A stretch of DNA of 64,000 nucleotides from positions 4,839,501-4,903,500 of the forward strand of contig NZ_CP165727.1 in the NCBI RefSeq assembly GCF_041200175.1. The letters run 5' to 3'. Source of the stretch: Streptomyces sp. R33 (lineage in GTDB: Bacteria; Actinomycetota; Actinomycetes; Streptomycetales; Streptomycetaceae). The position numbers and the translations under genes were made by a program. Shown in pieces: positions 50,629 through 59,330 of the stretch (within the stretch, counting starts at the first letter, position 1; each line of letters starts with the position of its first letter). The notes beneath the pieces are model-generated. The model worked only from the letters and a program-made list of their open reading frames with translations, did no database searches and was not told the origin of the DNA.

Positions 50629-52029
50629 ATGAACACGCCACCGCCGCTCGTGAAGCGGCTCCGGGACCACGTGCGGCTCGCCGCGGCCTGCGCGTTCAGC
50701 GCCGTCACGCTGCTGTACGCCGTCCTGTGCCTGAAGTTGACCGCCGAGGACATGTCCGAGGTCGTGTGCAGCGACGGCGGCTGCCCGCGCGGGCTGGGTC
50801 CGCTGGTGCTGTGGACGCTGGTCGCCGGGCTCGCCGCGGGCGGCCTGTGGTGGTCGGCCGTGAAGGGCCGCGGGTACCGCTCCGCCGTCGGCTGGGTCGT
50901 GGCCGTCACCGTCGGGCTCGTCGCGCTGTGGCCGGGCTGGCTCGGCTTCTCGTGGCTGCGCGGCCCGCACATGGACCTCTTCTCGTACCAGGTCCCGGAC
51001 GGCCCCGGCGCGGACAAGCCGCTCGGCTCCTGGGCGGGCGACCCGGCCACGGGGTTCGTGATCCGGGGCCGCGCGGACCGCGTGATCGGCTACGACGGGG
51101 AGGGCCGCCGCGGCTGGAGCATCCCCGCCCCGCCCGGCGGCGCGGTGTGCGCGATGAGCGGCGACACCTCCTCCGGCACCGGCCTGCTCACCGTGTCCAC
51201 CGCGGAGAGCACGTGTGGCAACCGCCTGACGGCGGTGGACGTCACGTCCGGCGACCAGCGCTGGAGCAAGGACATCCCCGGACTCGTGGGCAAGCCGTCC
51301 GCGGGAGGCTCCCTCGCCGTGACCGCGACCGCGGACGCCGTACTCGCCCACGACCTGGTCACCGGTGCCGAGCGGTGGCGCTCCCCGCTGCCCGCGGGCG
51401 CCGTCGCCCTGGAGGTGGCCGCCGGCCCCGACCGGGTCCTGCTCATGGCCAGGACCGACAAGGGCGTCGAGCTGTTCGCGCTCGGCGCCCGCACCGGTGG
51501 CGTCGCCTGGCAGTTCCCGATGCCGGTCGGGTACGAGTCCCCGCGCATCGTGTCGGCGTCCCCGGCCGCCGCCGTCGGGGACGGGCGCCTGCTGGTGTTC
51601 GACGACGCGGGCCGCCCGCGCGGCGAGTCGGAGGCGCCGTACGTCCCGACGACGGGCGAGACGGAGTGGCTGGTCGCAGGCGAGGTGCTGTACGCGTCGG
51701 TCCCGGAACGGGAGAAGCGGGAGGTCCTGGCGGCGTTCTCCCTGAAGGACGGCAGCCACCTGTGGACCCGCGCCTTCGAGGACGAATGGCGGATCCGCAC
51801 CCTGGCCGCCGACGACCGGTCCGGCCGGATCGCCGTGGTCACGGAGGGCACGTACACCCACCTCTGGCACCTCGACCCGGGCACCGGGAAGCCGCGCGGC
51901 GAGTCGACGGTCCTGCGGGGCCTCCGGCTGGGCGAGTCGTTCGCCCTCTACGGCCGGACGTTCGTCAACCTCGACGACGACGGCCGCCTCCCGCCGATCT
52001 TCGACGTGGCCCCCGCGATCGGCTGGTGA
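50629..52029 (+). CDS. Membrane protein with PQQ-like beta-propeller domain
   Basis: 466 residues. Three membrane helices (about 17-37, 58-77 and 86-106) precede an extracellular region from 110 that repeats strand patterns of the PQQ-binding-like propeller (TGFVIRGRADRVIGYDGEGRRGWSIP; VLAHDLVTGAERWRSPLP; GVAWQFPMPVG). No catalytic motif is seen, and quinone binding is not implied by the fold. Possible envelope scaffold or sensor. It starts 39 bp after trpF. Confidence 0.78.
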   Translation: MNTPPPLVKRLRDHVRLAAACAFSAVTLLYAVLCLKLTAEDMSEVVCSDGGCPRGLGPLVLWTLVAGLAAGGLWWSAVKGRGYRSAVGWVVAVTVGLVALWPGWLGFSWLRGPHMDLFSYQVPDGPGADKPLGSWAGDPATGFVIRGRADRVIGYDGEGRRGWSIPAPPGGAVCAMSGDTSSGTGLLTVSTAESTCGNRLTAVDVTSGDQRWSKDIPGLVGKPSAGGSLAVTATADAVLAHDLVTGAERWRSPLPAGAVALEVAAGPDRVLLMARTDKGVELFALGARTGGVAWQFPMPVGYESPRIVSASPAAAVGDGRLLVFDDAGRPRGESEAPYVPTTGETEWLVAGEVLYASVPEREKREVLAAFSLKDGSHLWTRAFEDEWRIRTLAADDRSGRIAVVTEGTYTHLWHLDPGTGKPRGESTVLRGLRLGESFALYGRTFVNLDDDGRLPPIFDVAPAIGW

Positions 52030-52030
52030 G

Positions 52031-52607
52031 TCACGTCGCGAACTCCTTCAGGGCCTCGGTGTCGAGGGTGATGCCGACGGGGGCGGGGATCTCGATCATC
52101 TCGCCGTAGGCGAAGGCGGGGTCGTTCCCGTACCTCCCGTCCGCGGGCTCGCTGTAGACGGTCAGGCTGTGCCGCTCCCGGTCGATGAGGAGGTAGACGG
52201 GGATGTTGGCGGCCGCGTAGCCGTCCCGCTTCTCGTTCCGGTCGCGCCTGTCGGTGTCGGCGTCGTGGGAGGTGACCTCCACGACCAGCAGGACGTGAGC
52301 AGGATCAGCCCACTCGCTCTTGCCTGCGAAGGAGCCCTTCGGAGCGAGTGAACCGTCCGGGCGGGCGCGGCCGGCGCGGTATTGCTCGACTTTCAAGCCC
52401 TGTTCCGGGTAGAGCGCCAGATCGGGGCGCTGTTGCATGCACGGCGTGAGGCCACATGGCGATCTCTGCGCGGTCGCCGTCAGGCACCGGCTTTACCTCT
52501 GGCTTTCCTGCAATGAATTCGAGCGTCACGCTCTCTGGAGCGCCGTGTTCAAGTGCTTCGAAGTCATCGAGGGACATCTGTGGGCGCTTGGTGGAGCTGG
52601 CGGTCAT
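52031..52607 (-). pseudogene. Uma2 family (DUF820) putative endonuclease, frameshifted
   Basis: The N-terminal half (ATG 52607 with AGGAGG upstream; QMSLDDFEALEHGAPESVTL) and the C-terminal half (MQQRPDLALYPEQGLKVEQY to the stop at 52031) are in different frames. Removing one C in the gcc at 52451-52453 joins them as MWLTPCMQQRPDL, giving the normal 191-residue Uma2 protein. The total span is 577 bp, one base over a multiple of three. Catalytic-type motifs (ARPDG, VVEVTSHDADTDRRDR-K) are present in the second half. True pseudogene or sequencing error. Confidence 0.82.
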
Positions 52608-52786
52608 GGCGTCGCCTCCTCGCCTCCATGGCGCCCCTGTGAGTCCTGGGCAGGATCGCTTGAAGCGCCATCTTCGACTCCGTTCGGCTACGGCTGGGGC
52701 AAACGCTAGAGGCATATGCCAGAGCCTGGCCGGTCCATGGCGGAGGGTTAGCCCAAAGGGGTGAGCAGGGTTGGGGCGTGCTGACG

Positions 52787-53362
52787 TCAGTCCGTGCGGA
52801 GGCGGGCGTGGAGGTGTTCGTCGTGCCAGCCGTCCGCGTGGAGGAGGGCGCCGCGCATGGTGCCCTCCAGGGGGAAGCCGGCCTTCGTCGCGATGCGGCA
52901 GGAGGCCGGGTTGGCCACGGAGTGGGTGATGCGCAGGCGGTGCAGGCCCAGCTCCTCGAAGGCCCAGCGGGTGACCCGGGCCGTGGCCTCCACCATGACA
53001 CCGCTTCCGCGGCCCGCGGGCAGGAGCCAGTACAGGAACTCGCCGCTCCCGCCCGCCAGATCGAGGTCGCCCAGGCCGATCAGGCCCACGGGCAGGCCGC
53101 CGGAGGCGGGGGCCACCGCCCAGATCGCGGCCTTCTCGGCGTGCCAGCGCTCCTGCCAGCGCTCGATCCGGGCCACGGCCTCGGCCGGTGACAGCAGGGC
53201 GGGGCGGTTCCAGTGGCGGATCTCCGGGTCGTGGCAGGACTCGACCAGCGCGGGGGCGTCGTACGGGGTCCACGGGCGCAGGTGGAGCACGCCCGGCAGG
53301 TCGAGGACCGGCTGGGGGAGGGCCGCCATCCGTCCCGGCGGGACCGCCGGGGCGAGGGTCAT
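52787..53362 (-). CDS. GNAT N-acetyltransferase (RimJ/RimL-like)
   Basis: 191 residues from ATG 53362. LHLRPWTPYDAPALVESCHDPEI is the RimJ/L N-terminal motif, and EFLYWLLPAGRGSGVMVEATARV the acetyl-CoA loop. The end RLRITHSVANPASCRIATKAGF fits the family. Targets of such enzymes range from ribosomal protein N-termini to antibiotics. Start and upstream stop overlap by four bases (ATGA), coupling it to the small hypothetical gene. Confidence 0.87.
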   Translation of the reverse strand: MTLAPAVPPGRMAALPQPVLDLPGVLHLRPWTPYDAPALVESCHDPEIRHWNRPALLSPAEAVARIERWQERWHAEKAAIWAVAPASGGLPVGLIGLGDLDLAGGSGEFLYWLLPAGRGSGVMVEATARVTRWAFEELGLHRLRITHSVANPASCRIATKAGFPLEGTMRGALLHADGWHDEHLHARLRTD

Positions 53363-53733
53363 GCCGCGTCCCGGAAGTGCGCCATCAGGGCCTCGGCGTC
53401 GGCGGTGCTGCCCGAGATGGTGTCGAAGCCCATGCCGGGCGGGACGGCCTGCCCCCACAGCCAGCTGTGGTGACAGCTGAAGCAGAAGATCAGCTCGAAC
53501 AGGGGCTCGTCCAGGGCGTCGTACGCCCGCAGGCCCCAGCCCGGCGCGAAGCAGATGCGCGGCTCACCCGGCGGCATCGACGAGATCAGCCCGAGCGAGT
53601 CGGCGGCCTCTCTGCCCGTCCAGCGGGAGACGACCGGGCCGGTCATGGGGTCGCCGTAGCGCTCGGGGCGCGCGGAGAGGCGTACGACCTCGACGACAGC
53701 GGTGGCGGCAACGGCTTCGGCGGGGAGCTGCAT
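53359..53733 (-). CDS. Hypothetical protein coupled to a GNAT gene
   Basis: 124 residues from ATG 53733. It has the central sequence ICFAPGWGLRAYDALDEPLFELIFCFSCHHSWLWG with a Cys-x-x-Cys-His-His cluster that might bind metal, and a helical end. No signal peptide, no family recognised. It overlaps the GNAT gene by ATGA, so the two may work together, for example as acceptor protein and modifier (speculation). Confidence 0.75.
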   Translation of the reverse strand: MQLPAEAVAATAVVEVVRLSARPERYGDPMTGPVVSRWTGREAADSLGLISSMPPGEPRICFAPGWGLRAYDALDEPLFELIFCFSCHHSWLWGQAVPPGMGFDTISGSTADAEALMAHFRDAA

Positions 53734-53761
53734 TGGCGCAGTCTCCCCGGCCGACCTCTAT

Positions 53762-55252
53762 TTACGCCATAGCGGGCTCCGTGGCCGGTGGGGCGGTGGC
53801 CGGAATTGGCTCCTGATCGGCGTTGAGCTCGGTCAGCATCTGCCGCGTGAATCCGAAGAAGTACGTGGCGGCGAAGCCCACCAGGTAGCCGACGAGCAGG
53901 CCGCCCGCATAGATCGCGAGGTTCAGGCCCATCCCCGACGGGCCGTCCAGCAGCGGGAACAGCGCCCACCCCGACGGGCCGATGGCCGTGGAGCCGAACG
54001 CGACCCCCAGCTGGTTGCAGAACCCGACGAACGCCCCGCCCGCCGCCCCGCCCACGCAGGCGGTGACGAAGGGGCGGCCCAGCGGGAGCGAGACCCCGTA
54101 GATCAGCGGTTCGCCGACGCCCAGGAAGCCGGCCGGGAGCGCGGACCTGATGGTCGTCCGCAGCGACCGGTTGCGCGGCAGCCGGCAGTAGACCGCGAGC
54201 GCCGCGCCGACCTGGCCCGCGCCCGCCATGGCGAGGACCGGCAGGAGGGCGGTGTGGCCGGTCTGCTCGATGAGGGTGGTGTGGATCGGGATCAGGGCCT
54301 GGTGCAGGCCCAGCATCACCAGCGGCAGGAACAGGCCGCCCAGGACCAGCCCGGCGAAGGCGCCGCCGCTGGCGAGCAGCCAGGTCGCGAAGGAGCCGAT
54401 GGCGGTGGAGACCTCGCCCGCGAGGAACATCAGGCCGAAAATCGTCACCAGCCCGGAGGCCAGCACGGTGACGGTGGGGGTGACCAGCGCGTCCACCGAC
54501 TCGGGGACCCACCTGCGGCACAGCTTCTCCACCTGTACGGCGAGGCACGCGGCGGCCAGGGCGCCGAGTACGCCGCCCTGGCCGGGGGACAGGTGCTGGC
54601 CGAAAGCGTCGACCTTCGCGATGCCCGGGAAGACGATGATCGCGGCGACGGCGCCGCCGAGGATCGGGGTGCCGCCGAACTCCTTGGCCGTGTTGTAGCC
54701 GACGAACACCGCGATCAGCGACATGAACCCCGAGGCGATCGCGGCGAGCGCCGGGACGACCGCCGGCAGCCAACCGGTGTTGAGCAGCACGCCGTTCAGG
54801 CCGGCGATGATGCCGCAGCCGATGAGCGCCGGGATCAGCGGGACGAAGACGTTCGCGATCCGGCGCAGGAACAGCTTCACCGGGGTGCTGTTGCGGGCCT
54901 TCTGCGCCTGCTTCAACGCGGCGCCCCGGTCGGCGAGTTCCTCGGCCGTGACCGCTGGGCCGGCCGTACGCGGCGGGTGCCCGGCCGGGCGGCCCTGCTC
55001 GACCAGCGCCTCGAACTCCGGGGTCACCCGGGCGACGGTCCCCGGCCCCAGCACGATCTGGTACGTGTCGGCGTCCTCGACGACGCCCAGCACCGCGGGC
55101 AGCGCCCTGAGGGCCGCGTCGTCGACCAGCGAGCGGTCGTGCAGCGCGATGCGCAGGCGGGTCATGCAGTGCGCGATCGAGCTGATGTTGTCCGGGCCGC
55201 CGACCAGGGGGAGGATCGCGGCGGCTGTGGCGCGGTTCTTGTCAGTGGACAT
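53762..55252 (-). CDS. murP: PTS EIIBC component, N-acetylmuramic acid (MurP-like)
   Basis: 496 residues. EIIB domain 1-85 with the phosphorylated Cys29 in IAHCMTRLRIAL. The EIIC membrane domain (about 10 helices) starts near 125 and includes GEPLIYGVSLPLGRPF, the conserved sugar-site loop. No EIIA is fused, so a separate EIIA (Crr type) is needed. The upstream murQ and rpiR genes make N-acetylmuramic acid the most likely sugar. C-terminal residues are Ala/Pro low complexity. Confidence 0.87.
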   Translation of the reverse strand: MSTDKNRATAAAILPLVGGPDNISSIAHCMTRLRIALHDRSLVDDAALRALPAVLGVVEDADTYQIVLGPGTVARVTPEFEALVEQGRPAGHPPRTAGPAVTAEELADRGAALKQAQKARNSTPVKLFLRRIANVFVPLIPALIGCGIIAGLNGVLLNTGWLPAVVPALAAIASGFMSLIAVFVGYNTAKEFGGTPILGGAVAAIIVFPGIAKVDAFGQHLSPGQGGVLGALAAACLAVQVEKLCRRWVPESVDALVTPTVTVLASGLVTIFGLMFLAGEVSTAIGSFATWLLASGGAFAGLVLGGLFLPLVMLGLHQALIPIHTTLIEQTGHTALLPVLAMAGAGQVGAALAVYCRLPRNRSLRTTIRSALPAGFLGVGEPLIYGVSLPLGRPFVTACVGGAAGGAFVGFCNQLGVAFGSTAIGPSGWALFPLLDGPSGMGLNLAIYAGGLLVGYLVGFAATYFFGFTRQMLTELNADQEPIPATAPPATEPAMA

Positions 55253-55292
55253 GTGGTGATCGCCTTGCGTCGGGGGAACGGGGCAGTCAGCA

Positions 55293-55328
55293 GGTCAGCG
55301 AGGTCAGCGGGGTCAGCGAGGTCAGCGG
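55293..55328. repeat. 9-bp tandem repeat, four units, between murQ and the PTS gene
   Basis: ggtcagcga, ggtcagcgg, ggtcagcga, ggtcagcgg in perfect register, with ggtcggctg following. It fills a third of the 112-bp gap between the murQ stop (55365) and the PTS start (55252). Confidence 0.9.
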
Positions 55329-55364
55329 GGTCGGCTGGGGCTGAGGGCCGGAGGGCCGGTGGCG

Positions 55365-56303
55365 TCACTCGGCGGCGGCGGCCGTACGGGCGAGCGCCTC
55401 GCGCAGGTGGCCTTGCGAGGCGGTGAGCAGCCCGGCCGCGGTCGGGCCGTCCACGCCCGCGAGGAGCACGAGCACGGCCTGCTTGACCTCGCCGCCGGTG
55501 GCGTCGAGCGCCGCCTCGATCTCCTCGTCCGGTGCGCCGGTGGCCAGTGCCAGGATCCGGCGGGAGCGGGCGCGCAGCTTCTCGTTGGAGGCGCGCAGGT
55601 CGACCATCAGGTTCCCGTACGTCTTCCCGAGCCGGATCATCGTGATGGTCGAGACGAGGTTCAGGACGAGCTTCTGCGCGGTGCCGGCCTTCAGGCGGGT
55701 GGATCCGGTCAGCAGCTCGGGCCCCACGACGACCTCGATGCCGTGCTCGGCGGCCGCGGCGAGCGCCGAGTCGGCGTTGCAGGACAGGCCGACGGTGAGC
55801 GCGCCGCGCGTACGGGCGTACGCGACGGCGCCGATCGCGTACGGGGTGCGGCCGGAGGCGGAGATCCCGATGACGGTGTCGTCGGCGGTCAGCTCCAGGG
55901 CGGCCAGGTCCGCGGCGGCCAGCTCGGCGGAGTCCTCGGCGCCTTCCACGGACCGGACCATGGCACCGGGCCCGCCCGCGATCAGGCCGACGACCTGGGC
56001 CGGGTCGGTGTTGAAGGTGGGCGGGCACTCGCTGGCGTCGAGGACGCCCATCCGCCCGGCGGTGCCGGCGCCCGCGTAGACGAGCCGCCCGCCCCGGGCC
56101 ATCCGCGGCGCGATCGCGTCGATCGCGGCGGCGATCCGCGGCAGCTGCGCGGCGACGGCAGCCGGCACGCCGGCGTCCTCGGCGTTCATGGTGCGGGCGA
56201 TCTCGAGGGTGGACAGCCGGTCGATCTCGGCCAGTTCGGGGCGGAAGGCCTCGGTGGTCAGCGTGTCGAGCTGGGCGCGCAGTGCGGCGTACGACGCGGT
56301 CAT
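55365..56303 (-). CDS. murQ: N-acetylmuramic acid 6-phosphate etherase
   Basis: 312 residues. It cleaves the lactyl ether of MurNAc-6-P to GlcNAc-6-P and lactate. The SIS domain shows GRLVYAGAGTAGRMGVLDASECPPTF with the catalytic Glu, and GISASGRTPYAIGA as sugar-phosphate loop. The C-terminal helices are of MurQ type. ATG 56303 overlaps the rpiR stop (ATGA). Its product feeds NagA, encoded 17 kb away in this window. Confidence 0.94.
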   Translation of the reverse strand: MTASYAALRAQLDTLTTEAFRPELAEIDRLSTLEIARTMNAEDAGVPAAVAAQLPRIAAAIDAIAPRMARGGRLVYAGAGTAGRMGVLDASECPPTFNTDPAQVVGLIAGGPGAMVRSVEGAEDSAELAAADLAALELTADDTVIGISASGRTPYAIGAVAYARTRGALTVGLSCNADSALAAAAEHGIEVVVGPELLTGSTRLKAGTAQKLVLNLVSTITMIRLGKTYGNLMVDLRASNEKLRARSRRILALATGAPDEEIEAALDATGGEVKQAVLVLLAGVDGPTAAGLLTASQGHLREALARTAAAAE

Positions 56304-57238
56304 GGGCGGGGGCTCCTGGCGGTTCGGCGGGGGGCGAGCGCCTCGTACGAGGCGGCGAGGGCGGGCGCGGCGGTCTCGTACGTCTGCTGGGCGACGGCCA
56401 CGAACAGGCAGTCGACGACGAGGAGCTGGCTGGTCCGGCTGGACATGGCGGCCGGGCGCAGCCGGGTCTCGCGGGCGGCGGAGGTGGCCAGTACGAGGTC
56501 GGCGTAGTGGGAGACGGGGGCGTTCGGGCGCCCGGTGAGCGCGATGGTGGTGGCGCCGCGCTCGAAGGCCGTGCGGAGGGGGTCGATCACGTCGCCCGTG
56601 GCGCCGGAGTGGGTGATCGCGACGGCCGCGTCGCCGGGGCGCAGCTGCACGGCGCCCGTGACGGCCAGGTGGGGGTCGCTGTGGGCGTGGGCGACGAGGC
56701 CGATGCGCAGCAGCTTCTGGGCCAGGTCCTGGCCGACGAGGGCGGAGGCGCCGACGCCGTAGATGTCGATCCGGCGGGCGGTCGCGAGCGCGGTGACGGC
56801 GGCGGCGAGGGCGGCGAGGTCGAGTCCGGCTGCGGTGTCGGCGAGGGTCTGGGCCTCCTCGTGGGCCAGCTTGGCGACGACGTCGGCGATGGGGTCGTCG
56901 ACGGCTATGTCGGCGGTGACGGCGGGGGCCGCCCCGGACTCCTGCTGCGCGGCGAGCGCGGCGAGGGCGAGGCGCAGGTCGCGGTAGCCGGGGTAGCCGA
57001 GGAGGCGGGCGGTGCGGACGACGGTGGCCTCGCTGGTGCCGGTGCGCGCGGCGAGCGCGCTGACGGTGAGGCGCGAGCACCCGGCGGGGTCGGCGGCGAC
57101 GGTCTCGGCGACGGCCTGCACGGAGCGGGTCATGGAGGGGCCGAGACTGCGGACGCGGGCCCGCAGCGGCACACCGGAGCCGGCGTCCTCGTCCTGCCCG
57201 TCCCCCTCGCTGAAAATTACTTTCGGATCGTCGCTCAT
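56300..57238 (-). CDS. RpiR/MurR family transcriptional regulator
   Basis: 312 residues. The N-terminal HTH (SRLTVSALAARTGTSEATVVRTARLLGYPGYRDLRLAL, about 55-92) is of RpiR type, and the SIS domain (IDIYGVGASALVGQDLAQKL; AITHSGATGDVIDPL) should bind an amino-sugar phosphate such as MurNAc-6-P. It leads the rpiR-murQ-murP cluster. Two TGAAA-N5-TTTCGG sites at its own start suggest autoregulation. Confidence 0.92.
   Translation of the reverse strand: MSDDPKVIFSEGDGQDEDAGSGVPLRARVRSLGPSMTRSVQAVAETVAADPAGCSRLTVSALAARTGTSEATVVRTARLLGYPGYRDLRLALAALAAQQESGAAPAVTADIAVDDPIADVVAKLAHEEAQTLADTAAGLDLAALAAAVTALATARRIDIYGVGASALVGQDLAQKLLRIGLVAHAHSDPHLAVTGAVQLRPGDAAVAITHSGATGDVIDPLRTAFERGATTIALTGRPNAPVSHYADLVLATSAARETRLRPAAMSSRTSQLLVVDCLFVAVAQQTYETAAPALAASYEALAPRRTARSPRP
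57211..57226. promoter_or_regulatory. RpiR-type operator box 1 (inside rpiR 5' end)
   Basis: tgaaaattactttcgg, an inverted repeat GAAA/TTTC, located within the first ten codons of the regulator gene. AT-rich compared with flanks. Confidence 0.62.
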
Positions 57239-57241
57239 TCC

Positions 57242-57257
57242 TGAAATCTATTTTCGG
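57242..57257. promoter_or_regulatory. RpiR-type operator box 2 (upstream of rpiR)
   Basis: tgaaatctattttcgg, same pattern TGAAA-N5-TTTCGG as box 1, exactly 31 bp (about three helical turns) away and just upstream of the rpiR ATG. Confidence 0.65.
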
Positions 57258-57339
57258 CCGGGGTGGCGGTCAAGGCACCATTCGGCCCCCACCGGGACGG
57301 ACCTTCACCACTTGGGCCGTACGGGTTCACAATGGGCGC

Positions 57340-57717
57340 ATGGACCACGCGACCCCCCTGGAACAGGCGCTGCACACCGCCCGCGCCCTTGTCCTCGCCG
57401 ATCTCGTCGCGGGCGAGGTCGCCGAGGCCGATGTCGTCTCCCTCGTCGAGGACTCGGTCACGCACCGCCGGTGGTGGGTGGAGCAGTGGCCGGAGGGGGT
57501 CGACTACCTTCCCGGACTCGTCGCCCAGGACGTGCAGGACGCGCTGCTGGAGAAGTACGGGCGCTGGCCGCTGTGCCCGGTCTGCTCGCACGGCGATCCG
57601 CACGCGCTGGACGTGGAGCCGGAGTTGGGACCCGACCCGCACTGGGTGTGCGCCAAGGCAGGGGTGAAGGTGGCCGCGGTCGGCGGCCTCGCCCCCGTCT
57701 TCGGTGTCGGCCGGTGA
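57340..57717 (+). CDS. Hypothetical protein with CxxC
   Basis: 125 residues. An N-terminal helix region (LEQALHTARALVLADLVAGEVAEADVVSLVEDSV), Trp-rich RRWWVEQWPEG, then LCPVCSHGDPH and a later VCAK, giving a possible Cys2-His-Cys metal site. No family recognised. Cytosolic. The stop is followed 7 bp later by the DUF4031 start, so they form a pair. Confidence 0.78.
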   Translation: MDHATPLEQALHTARALVLADLVAGEVAEADVVSLVEDSVTHRRWWVEQWPEGVDYLPGLVAQDVQDALLEKYGRWPLCPVCSHGDPHALDVEPELGPDPHWVCAKAGVKVAAVGGLAPVFGVGR

Positions 57718-57724
57718 GCCGCCG

Positions 57725-57991
57725 GTGACGCTCTACATCGACCCGCCGACCTGGCCGGGTCATGGCCGCATGTGGTCGCACCTGGTCAGCGACGTCTCGT
57801 ACGAGGAGCTGCACGCCTTCGCGGCGTCGATCGGCTGCCCGCCGAGGGCCTTCGAGCGCGACCACTACGACGTGCCGTCGCACCGCTACGCGGATGCGGT
57901 GGCCGCGGGCGCGGTGGAGGTGGGCAGCAAGGAACTGGTCCGCCGCCTGACGTCCGCGGGCCTGCGCCGCCCGAAGGGCCGCCCGGCGTAG
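57725..57991 (+). CDS. DUF4031 protein
   Basis: 88 residues from GTG 57725 (VTLYIDPPTWPGHGRMWSHLVSD), matching the DUF4031 start; an in-frame GTG at 57704 would overlap the previous gene. Conserved features are the PPTWPGHGR loop, EELHAFAASIGCPPRAFERDHYDVP and a Lys/Arg end. Function unknown. Confidence 0.85.
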   Translation: MTLYIDPPTWPGHGRMWSHLVSDVSYEELHAFAASIGCPPRAFERDHYDVPSHRYADAVAAGAVEVGSKELVRRLTSAGLRRPKGRPA

Positions 57992-58021
57992 CGGAGCCGG
58001 CCGGGACCGGGTCAGCCGGGG

Positions 58022-59311
58022 TCAGTGCGCGGCGGGTTGTGCGGCCGAGGCCGGTGCGGTTGCTCCCGACGAGGCGATCACCCGGGTCGGGGCGGGCGGG
58101 GTGCGGTGGTGGAGGCGCAGGGCGATCGCGGTCAGGGCCATCGCCGTGACCGTCATCGCGGCGCCCGCCCAGGCGGTGGCGGCGAAGCCGTAGTCGGCGT
58201 CGATCACCGTGCCGCCGAGCCAGGGGCCGCCCGTGTTGCCCAGGTTGAACGCCGCCGTCGTGGTGGCTCCGGCCAGGGTCGGGGCCGCGCCCGCGACGTT
58301 GAACATGCGGGCGTTGAGCGCCGGCGCCGTGAAGAACGCCGAGACGCCGAGCAGGAACGACAGCCCCACCGTCGCCACCGCCGCCGACGCCAGCAGGGCC
58401 AGGGCGACGAGGAAGACCGTGGATGCTGCGATGCCCCACAGCATCACCCCGAACAGGTGCGCATCCGCGACCCGCCCGCCGATCGTCGTGCCGACGAGCG
58501 CGCCGACCCCGAACAGCGCCAGCACCCACGGCACCCGGTCCGCATCCAGCCCGGCGACCTCCGTCAGCAGCGGGGACAGGTAGCTGAACGCGCAGAAGAC
58601 CCCGCCCGCGGCCAGGGCCGTGACGCCGATGGACAGCCACACCTGCCGGTCGCGGTAGATGCGCAGCTCCCGCGCCAGGGTGGGTCGTACCGCGGGCGGC
58701 GGGATGTCCGGGATCAGCGCCAGGATGCCGACGAGGGCCACAGCCGAGGCCGCGCCGACCGACCAGAACGCGGAACGCCAGCCCAGGTGCTCCCCGAGGA
58801 AGGCGCCGGCGGGGACGCCGAGGACGTTGGCGATGGACAGGCCGCCGATCATGACGGCCATGGCGCGGGCCCGCTGGTCCTTGTCCACCATCGCGATGGC
58901 GACGGCCGCGCCGACCGCCCAGAAGCCGGCGCAGGCGAGCGCGGAGACGATGCGGGACGCGAAGAGGAGTTCGTACGAGGGGGCCAGCGCGCCCGCCACC
59001 TGCCCAAGGCCGAAGAGGCTGATGAGCGCGATGAGGGTGGTGCGGCGCGGGAGCCGCAGCGTGGCCACCGCCAGCAGCGGGGCCCCGACGACCATGCCGA
59101 TCGCGAAGGCCGATATCAGCAGGCCCGCCTGCGGGATGGTGACGCCCATGTCCTCGGCGATGGGCGGCAGCAGCCCGGACAGCATGAACTCGCTCGTTCC
59201 GAGCGAGAAGACGGCCAGGCCGAGGACGTAGACGGCGACGGGCATACGGGCAGTGGCGGCGGCGGAGGCTGGGGGCACGTTCTGTGCGAACCTCCGCGCC
59301 GCGGGTCTCAT
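58022..59311 (-). CDS. MFS exporter (AraJ/Cmx-type)
   Basis: 429 residues, 12 predicted helices. LGTSEFMLSGLLPPIAEDMGV and LRLPRRTTLIALISLFGLGQVAGALAP are typical of the AraJ/chloramphenicol-efflux group. ATG 59311 has GGGGA just before it; ATG 59245 is an internal alternative at the first helix. Substrate unknown. The start lies in one copy of a 14-bp tandem duplication shared with the end of the upstream HD gene. Confidence 0.86.
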   Translation of the reverse strand: MRPAARRFAQNVPPASAAATARMPVAVYVLGLAVFSLGTSEFMLSGLLPPIAEDMGVTIPQAGLLISAFAIGMVVGAPLLAVATLRLPRRTTLIALISLFGLGQVAGALAPSYELLFASRIVSALACAGFWAVGAAVAIAMVDKDQRARAMAVMIGGLSIANVLGVPAGAFLGEHLGWRSAFWSVGAASAVALVGILALIPDIPPPAVRPTLARELRIYRDRQVWLSIGVTALAAGGVFCAFSYLSPLLTEVAGLDADRVPWVLALFGVGALVGTTIGGRVADAHLFGVMLWGIAASTVFLVALALLASAAVATVGLSFLLGVSAFFTAPALNARMFNVAGAAPTLAGATTTAAFNLGNTGGPWLGGTVIDADYGFAATAWAGAAMTVTAMALTAIALRLHHRTPPAPTRVIASSGATAPASAAQPAAH

Positions 59312-59330
59312 TCCCCGGGTCTCATTCCCC
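59303..59330. repeat. 14-bp tandem duplication at the HD/MFS gene junction
   Basis: gggtctcattcccc occurs at 59303-59316 and again at 59317-59330. Each copy holds GGGGA-ATGA on the minus strand. The upstream copy contains the stop of the HD gene (59322-59324), the downstream copy the ATG of the MFS gene. Confidence 0.92.
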
